The position numbers and the translations under genes were made by a program. Source: Ligustrum vulgare (Eukaryota > Streptophyta > Magnoliopsida > Lamiales > Oleaceae). From it: a stretch of 64,000 nucleotides of DNA. The number at the start of each line of letters is the position of its first letter. Position 1 is the first letter of the stretch. This document shows positions 58,439-64,000 of this stretch, in pieces. The stretch lies in the NCBI GenBank assembly GCA_963555705.1, contig OY743168.1, positions 98,783,925 through 98,847,924 on the forward strand, in the 5' to 3' direction. The notes under the pieces are model-generated. The model was not told where the DNA came from. It made no database searches and was given only the letters and a program-made list of their open reading frames with translations.

Positions 58439-60310
58439 ATACGTGTTGAAATGTTGAAATAATATTGTAAGGACCAAGATAGTTGTTTAGAATAGTGTAG
58501 GGACTAGTAGGCAATTATGTGTTTTAGGTTTTCTATTTATATCTTGCTTTGTAACACTTTCATATCAAGAAATACAATTATACTTTCATCCTTATATTTC
58601 AACATGGTATCAGAGCAAGTATCGATCTTGGCCTAGGTTTCCGGTGAAATTCCGTTCTCCGGCGAGCGGCGCCGCTGCCGCTCGTCCGGCCAAGTTTTCT
58701 CTATTTGTATCTCTTACTTTCTCTGCTATTCTCTCTCTTTTGCTTCATATTACCGTTCGTAATGAATCTGGTCAGTGGTGTACGGTGGTGGAGGTAATAC
58801 TTGGGTTCAGGCGAATTGGGGAGTTTGTTGTTAGCTGCAGGTGGTGATTGGTGGATCCGGTGGATTGGGCTGGTGACAGGAGCCTCTACACTTAAGTTGC
58901 TGGTAAATTGCTTAGGAAAAAAAGGGGTGGAAAATTGGGCTGGTGACAGGAGCTTAGTTGCCATTTTTATTCATTAGATAGATAGGAAATTGTTGCTGGA
59001 ATTTACTGCTGTGGAAGGGAAACTGAATCTGGGATTGCAATGGAGAACCGGGTGGAAATAGCAGGGTGACAGCCTGCTTGTGACTGCCGGGGCTGCTGCA
59101 AACCGAAGGACTGGGCTGCTGTTGATGAAATCTGGGTTGCTGTGGTGTTGCCATTTTATTCCAAGTAGAAGCAGCGGCAAGTAGGAGGTATTGAAGCTGC
59201 TGGAACCTTTGCTACTGCTGCAGCCTAGAAGAAGAAGATGGTGGTTGCTTGGTAGCTGTGTGAAGCCGACGGCAGTGCGACGTCGGGCTGACTCGCTTTG
59301 GCTCGAAGGAGAGAGAGGGATGCCGACTGTGTTGAAAAAAAAAAATAAAATTCCGGCAATCCGGCGGCGGCGCCTCCGGCGATGGAGTGTGGGTTTGGGA
59401 TTTGTGAATTACTGAATCTTGAGTTTAGGGTTAGGGTTTGAGGTTATTTGGTTTTATTTGTTGATTGGGCCTAAAGAGTGGGGGAGTGTTGAGTTGGGTT
59501 ATTGGGCTTATATTGTAATTGGACCCATTATTGGGTTGTTGTCTTGTTGGGCTGTTTATTGCCCAATTCTGCCCAAAGTTATCGATTTGACAGTTCGACC
59601 CTCAACTTTTCAAAAGTTACATTTCAACCCCCAACTTTCAAAATTCACAATTCAGCCCATTATCCTTTTATTTTATCAATTTCAGTCCCTCTACTTTTTT
59701 GGAAGTTTATTTTTCAGTCCTGAACTTTCAATATTTTCATTTTGGTCCTTGATTTTTCAGAATTCGCATTTCAGTCCCTGATCTTTAATTTTGTGCAATT
59801 CAGCCCCTAGCTTTTCAATTTCACTATCTTTCTTGGTGTCTTTTTATTAGCCTTTTATTCGTAAGATCAGTTCCTTTATTAGGTCGACCTGGTGATCGCC
59901 TCTTGACTGGTTTACGTCTCTTTATGTTGGCTTTCCTTTGTGTTCGGAGTAAGGATTTTCCGTTGTTTACGGGTTGTGGATTTTAATGTATCCAAGTTGA
60001 TCCTTCGTTATGGCATCGTCCAAGAAGACTATTGAAATTGGAAGAAGGGGGAGCACTTTGTTATTTACTTGAAGTTGTTGTTCAAGTTTGTTGTTTACAT
60101 TATTTTCAAGTTGATGTTTATCTATGCATCAACTTGAGGGGGAGTGTTGAAATGTTGAAATAATATTGTAAGGACCAAGATAGTTGTTTAGAATAGTGTA
60201 GGGACTAGTAGGCAATTATGTGTTTTAGGTTTTCTATTTATATCTTGCTTTGTAACACTTTCATATCAAGAAATACAATTATACTTTCATCCTTATATTT
60301 CAACAATACG
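58439..60310 (+). mobile_element. Young non-autonomous LTR retrotransposon (TRIM/LARD-like), TSD ATACG
   Basis: The element 58444-60305 is flanked by ATACG (58439-58443, 60306-60310). LTRs are 58444-58604 and 60145-60305, each 161 bp, TGTTGAAATG..TTTCAACA, and appear identical. The primer site TGGTATCAGAGC is at 58605-58616. The purine tract TTGAGGGGGAG is at 60134-60144. The 1.54-kb interior has no Gag or Pol, so it depends on another element. It holds a direct phrase repeat (GGGCTGGTGACAGGAGC at about 58868 and 58937) and a block of CAATTCAGTCCCT-type repeats (59590-59820). Confidence 0.95.
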
Positions 60311-60874
60311 TAATGGAGACACGAAAACTATACCGAAAATAGGTGGTATGAGTTTGCATGCGTAGCGCTACTAAAACTCCGGTCCGAATCTTAGAACATA
60401 CATATGGACCATAGCATATTATTTCAAAATGCATAACTTAAATTACACCTATATACTTACCTTCTCGTGGCTGAATTAATGATATAACTTTAAAATGATT
60501 CGAACTTTGTGCGTGCTAAAATTCTCCTGCTTTGATATTATATATAAATCTCGTATGTGTAATGTATTTGTATATGTGTGATCGATTGAAGAGAGAGAGA
60601 GAGAACACAAAAGTGGTTTTGTGTGGGTGTAAGAAAAGTGATGTGAAAGGGGCATATTTATAGGATGAAGAATCTATTTTTGCTAGTCTTTGGTACCAAA
60701 ATAATTCCTTATATTGAACACACGATTTTGGCCAAGATGAAAGTAATATAATTTGTCTTGGCGTAAATAATATTATTTCCATATGAAATAATATTTTTAT
60801 TTTCATGATTCATAATTTCCATGCGTACATATATCTTACCATTTTTCCTATAAATCAAATCTCCAATTTTACCT

Positions 60875-60880
60875 TATATG

Positions 60881-60931
<51 letters not shown>

Positions 60932-61035
60932 AAATTTGATTACCACTATTAAGGTAATAAATATTGATCTGAAATAATTATACTAAAATTAAATATTCTA
61001 ATATATATCATAACATAGAATATTCTAATTAAATA

Positions 61036-61079
<44 letters not shown>
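60875..61079. repeat. Two (TA)n microsatellites in the gypsy LTR
   Basis: Runs at about 60875-60930 and 61039-61079, separated by a short AT-rich spacer that itself repeats TAAATATTCTAATATATAT. Confidence 0.9.
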
Positions 61080-61082
<3 letters not shown>

Positions 61083-61427
61083 GTGGGGTTTTTTTTTTTT
61101 TTGCAGTCCAAACTAATTGCACCCATGATCCTTAATTAGTGGTCAACGTCTAATTGACCCCTAAACTTTAAAGTAATTTAACTTAAGAGTATGGGTGTTA
61201 TAATCTACCATCCTTAAAATAAATTTCGTCCTCGATTTTTTTTTTTCCCCTTCTTCACTATGTGTTTTGCACTTAACACCTCTCGTGGGGAAAGATCAAC
61301 CTTTAAGGGGGTACTAGCATTTTCCATAGGTGCATAAAATTCACTAAGGGAGATTCTATCGAAGCATGAGCAGGTGTATGAGATATAATAATGTCACCTG
61401 CTAAAGTATTGCAGTCCTAATCCTCTT

Positions 61428-62424
61428 CTAGCCTGGTGAGTGCAAACACCCGAGCTTGCCCTTTAGGGAGATCCTCAAACCCATGTTGTTGTTGTTGCGT
61501 CTAACATTTAGGACAGAGTTTTGCCATGTGACCCGTTTCTCCGCAGTTGAAATATGCACGGGTTCCCATGAGACATACTCCAGCATGGCACTTTTGGCAT
61601 TCCCCACAAATCGGATGCTCCTGGAAGTCGTTTGTAGTTGAGTTCTATTTGCCTTTCTTTGAAGAGTCCAGTATTCCTTTTTCATTGTTGTCCTCGCATT
61701 TACATTTCTCGGGTGGTCCAGACTGTTGGTTATAACTACTATCAGAATTCTCCCTGAAATTGGCTAGTTGAGCTTTAGCTAGCACCGCATGGTATGTAGG
61801 CAATTCAAAAGTTACCACAACCTGCCTAAGATCATCCCTCAAACCTTGTTCGAAACGCCTTGCGCGTTTGAGCTCGGTGTCAACCAATTCTGGAGCGTAG
61901 CGTGACAACTCGTCAAACTTTCTTTCATAGTCTTTCAGGATCATTGCTCCCTGTTTCAACATCAAAAATTCTGCTTCCTTCTGGCTCCGGATACTCTGTG
62001 GGTAGTACTTTTGAAGAAATAGTTCCTTGAATTGATCCCATGTCCATATGTGATCACGAGTTCTGGACCTAGCGGTTGAGTCCCACCAATGCCTAGCACT
62101 TTTTTGCAACATAAATGCTGCACAAGTCACCTTCTTCGGGTCTGGACATTCGATGAGATCAAATATCCTTTCAATGTTAGCTATCCAATCTTCAGCTACT
62201 AACAGGTCAGGGCCACCATCAAATGTTGGCGGTTGAAGTTTCCTAAATTACTCAACAATAGCAGCAGTATTCCTTTGGCCCTCGGTAGGAGGTACCGGAG
62301 TTGGCGGCGGTGCTGCATGTGTGAAATTTCGAGTCATTTTTACGAACTGTTGAGCAAATTGCGCGTCATTGGCATTGCCCGTAGTGGTATTCCTATTGTT
62401 CGCATTTCTACTGCGAGTATCCAT
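61428..62424 (-). pseudogene. Gypsy Gag, decayed
   Basis: The frame opens at ATG 62424 ('MDTRSRNANNRNTTTGN') and has an in-frame TAA near 62250. It continues with the classical Gag core 'KSARHWWDS', 'WDQFKELFLQKYYP' and 'FDELSRYAPELVDTE'. A zinc-knuckle region near 61540-61600 reads 'YFNCGETGHMAKLC', where the first Cys is Tyr. The Gag-protease border motif 'KGQARVFALT' is near 61450, after which the pol genes are lost. Forms virus-like particles in intact relatives. Confidence 0.82.
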
Positions 62425-63806
62425 GTCCTTAAATAAAATGGTAAAATTACTTAGAATTGAAACGAGTTAGGGAAAGGAAACATAATTACTTTTCTTTCAA
62501 GAATGGAAGTTTTTCAAAAGTTTCATAAATGGATGTTGCTATTATCGAAATTTCATGGGTGTTTCTTCAAAGTTTATCCATAAAGTTTTGAGAGGAGGAA
62601 TTGTTTTTAGTAGTACTATTGTCTTTGTTTTATTGGTTTGGACATAACTATTAAAAGGCTTCGAAGAAATTGGAGGGGCCACTGCGGTCCCACTTAAAAC
62701 CCAATTTCTTTAGGCATGTTAATAGTCTGGTGACAAAGCCCTCTAATGCCGCGAACGTGCCAATCAAAAAAACTCGAACAAAAGTAACAATAATTTTTCC
62801 ACAGTTTTTCCCTTGCTTTTTACACAAAGGTAGTGATAAAAGAATAAATCATTGCACTAGGATTTGGAATTTAGAGAGGAGATACAAATGATCATCCACA
62901 GTTTTTCTTTGTTTTTACACAAAGCTAGTGATAAAGGGATGAATCATTGTATGAGAATTCATTATCATCATATTGTTTATTATGAAAAGCTTTATACCCG
63001 ACTAAAATTTTCCCTCGCTAGGCAGACATGCAACTCACATAACTACTACAATGTCTTGCTAACAAACTAAAATCAATTATTATCATATAAAACATTTACG
63101 ACATAACATTATTACTTTTCAAACTTATCATCCTTCAATGAAATCATAAATAACTAATAACCTGTAAAACAAATAACATACCTTGTTCGATAAGTCAAGA
63201 CGTGGAGAGACGTAGCGGAGCGATGACTTAAAATATCTCATGACTAAAATACTATTTCTTAGAAAAATAGTTATCAATTCATATCTTCATATAAAGTTGG
63301 ACTTAATTAACCTATTATCATTACACATCATAATCTAAGTAGCTAAATTAAAAGTTTACATAAAATTAGCCCAATTCAACATAATAGCAAAAAAAAAGAA
63401 AAAAAAAAAATTATTAGTCCGATTAAATTTTCATATAAATTGAGCTCATTTTAATATTATCATAAAAAAATATTTTTGGTAGTCCAAATAAATTTTCATA
63501 CAAGGGCAAAAGCCAAAAAAAAAAAAAAAAAAAAACTAACCTAATCATAATTTAATCTATTTTTCAAATCATAAAGAAAACAACTCTTTCTTGAACAATG
63601 GTCGTGAATAGTGACTGCGCACTGTTCATGTCAGTGAACAGCGACGTGAACAGTAGGCGGGTATTGTTCACTGAAGTGAATTTTTTTTTTTTTTTAAAAC
63701 AATAAGACAAACAAATATACTTAACCCTAAATAACATAATTTATCTCCTATTTCAAAACATTTTTTTTTTTTGAAGATATTAAAGTCTACAGGAAAACAT
63801 ACCTTT
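62425..63806 (-). other. Gypsy leader region
   Basis: Untranslated region between the right LTR/primer site and gag. AT-rich with homopolymer runs; a phrase 'ccacagttttt.ctttg.ttttacacaaag.tagtgataaa' is repeated at about 62800 and 62895. No gene. Confidence 0.6.
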
Positions 63807-63818
63807 GCTCTGATACCA
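63807..63818 (-). other. Gypsy primer binding site
   Basis: The complement of GCTCTGATACCA, i.e. TGGTATCAGAGC, two bases from the LTR; complementary to the 3' end of initiator tRNA-Met. Confidence 0.9.
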
Positions 63819-63820
63819 AC

Positions 63821-64000
63821 TGTGACGACCCGAAACCTTAACGAATCGAATGTCACGAAACTTGTATAAACTCATAGGATAAAAATAATTTCATAATATT
63901 TAAATCATCATAACAAAGAACTTAAATTAAACATAAATGTTTAATAAAGAAGCCAATAATAAGTAAATGTGTCTAGAAATTTTAAAAGTAAAATTATGAA
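63821..64000 (-). repeat. Gypsy 5' LTR (right), cut by the window end
   Basis: The first 180 bp match the left LTR (58103 onward) with only about three differences seen (for example GACGAC versus GATGAC), so the insertion is fairly recent. Confidence 0.93.

Larger units (their letters stand above)
58103..61202 (-). repeat. Gypsy 3' LTR (left), carrying a nested insertion
   Basis: Without the nested 1862-bp element and its 5-bp duplication the LTR is about 1.23 kb. Contains two (TA)n runs (about 60875-60930 and 61039-61079). The last bases read GTTATA rather than the usual ..CA. Confidence 0.8.
58103..64000 (-). mobile_element. Ty3/gypsy-type element, gag-only, in cystinosin intron 7
   Basis: The left LTR starts TGTGATGACCCGAAACC at 58103 and ends about 61202. 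The right LTR starts TGTGACGACCCGAAACC at 63821 and leaves the window. The tRNA-iMet primer site (complement at 63807-63818) abuts the right LTR, so the element is on the minus strand. A purine-rich tract abuts the left LTR ('atctaccatcctt' on +). Between them only gag is found (62424-about 61428). Reverse transcriptase and integrase are missing, so this is a non-autonomous deletion derivative. LTR start and Gag motifs fit the chromovirus/Tekay side of Ty3/gypsy. Confidence 0.85.

Noticed and set aside
58701..59180. Minus-strand Gln/Pro-rich ORFs inside the small LTR element
   Set aside because: Antisense to the element, low complexity, no homology recognised; probably chance.

Overview
The window reads as repeat-rich nuclear DNA of a flowering plant, most likely a eudicot. 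It is AT-rich, its genes have introns with GT..AG borders, and it holds Helitrons, Mutator-like, Ty1/copia and Ty3/gypsy elements, MITEs, tRNA-derived SINEs and an endogenous caulimovirid. The species cannot be named from the sequence. Only three ordinary host genes are visible: a five-finger CCCH zinc-finger gene (25330-30000, +), a 70-residue NOI/RIN4-like gene (30471-30967, -, convergent with it), and a cystinosin homologue (56506-58074, +) whose last exon or exons lie beyond the window.

Layout. 1-24.9 kb is nested transposable elements. A decayed Mutator-like locus with a MURA N-terminal fragment at the left and a DUF1985/Ulp1-like gene at the right was split by a 16.2-kb Helitron (1178-17341) and by a 2.77-kb solo LTR (20331-23095, TSD GACTT). 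The Helitron carries an uninterrupted four-exon RepHel gene and an RPA70-like gene. It also holds captured host exons: a DDI1 retropepsin fragment and a Rab11/RabA GTPase fragment that sits in a 464-bp tandem duplication. 25.3-31.1 kb is the genic island (CCCH gene with a Tourist-like MITE and a SINE in introns, then the NOI gene). 31.1-33.9 kb is intergenic, with microsatellites, perfect hairpins and a second MITE. 33885-42784 is a complete, recent Ty1/copia element with TSD CTCCA and a single in-frame stop. 42.8-45.0 kb holds three diverged copies of a local repeat; one carries a 193-bp Helitron and the other two show the uninserted site.

45.05-54.7 kb is an endogenous pararetrovirus: tRNA-Met primer site, small start/stop-coupled ORFs, coiled-coil protein, coat protein with zinc knuckle, 30K movement protein followed by a first aspartic-protease motif, then a second protease motif, reverse transcriptase and RNase H, a TAV-like ORF, and a TATA promoter. 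The coat-then-movement order resembles cavemo-/solendoviruses. Unusually, another 1.6 kb of coupled ORFs follows the promoter, including two adjacent paralogous ORFs. Many stops and frameshifts show that it is decayed.

54.8-64 kb: a possible MITE-like element, a second SINE, then the cystinosin gene. Intron 7 of that gene holds a gag-only Ty3/gypsy derivative (left LTR from 58103, right LTR from 63821 to beyond the window). That left LTR was itself hit by a very young 1.86-kb non-autonomous LTR element with two apparently identical 161-bp LTRs and TSD ATACG.

All exon models are read by eye from splice motifs and reading phase; none is supported by transcript data.
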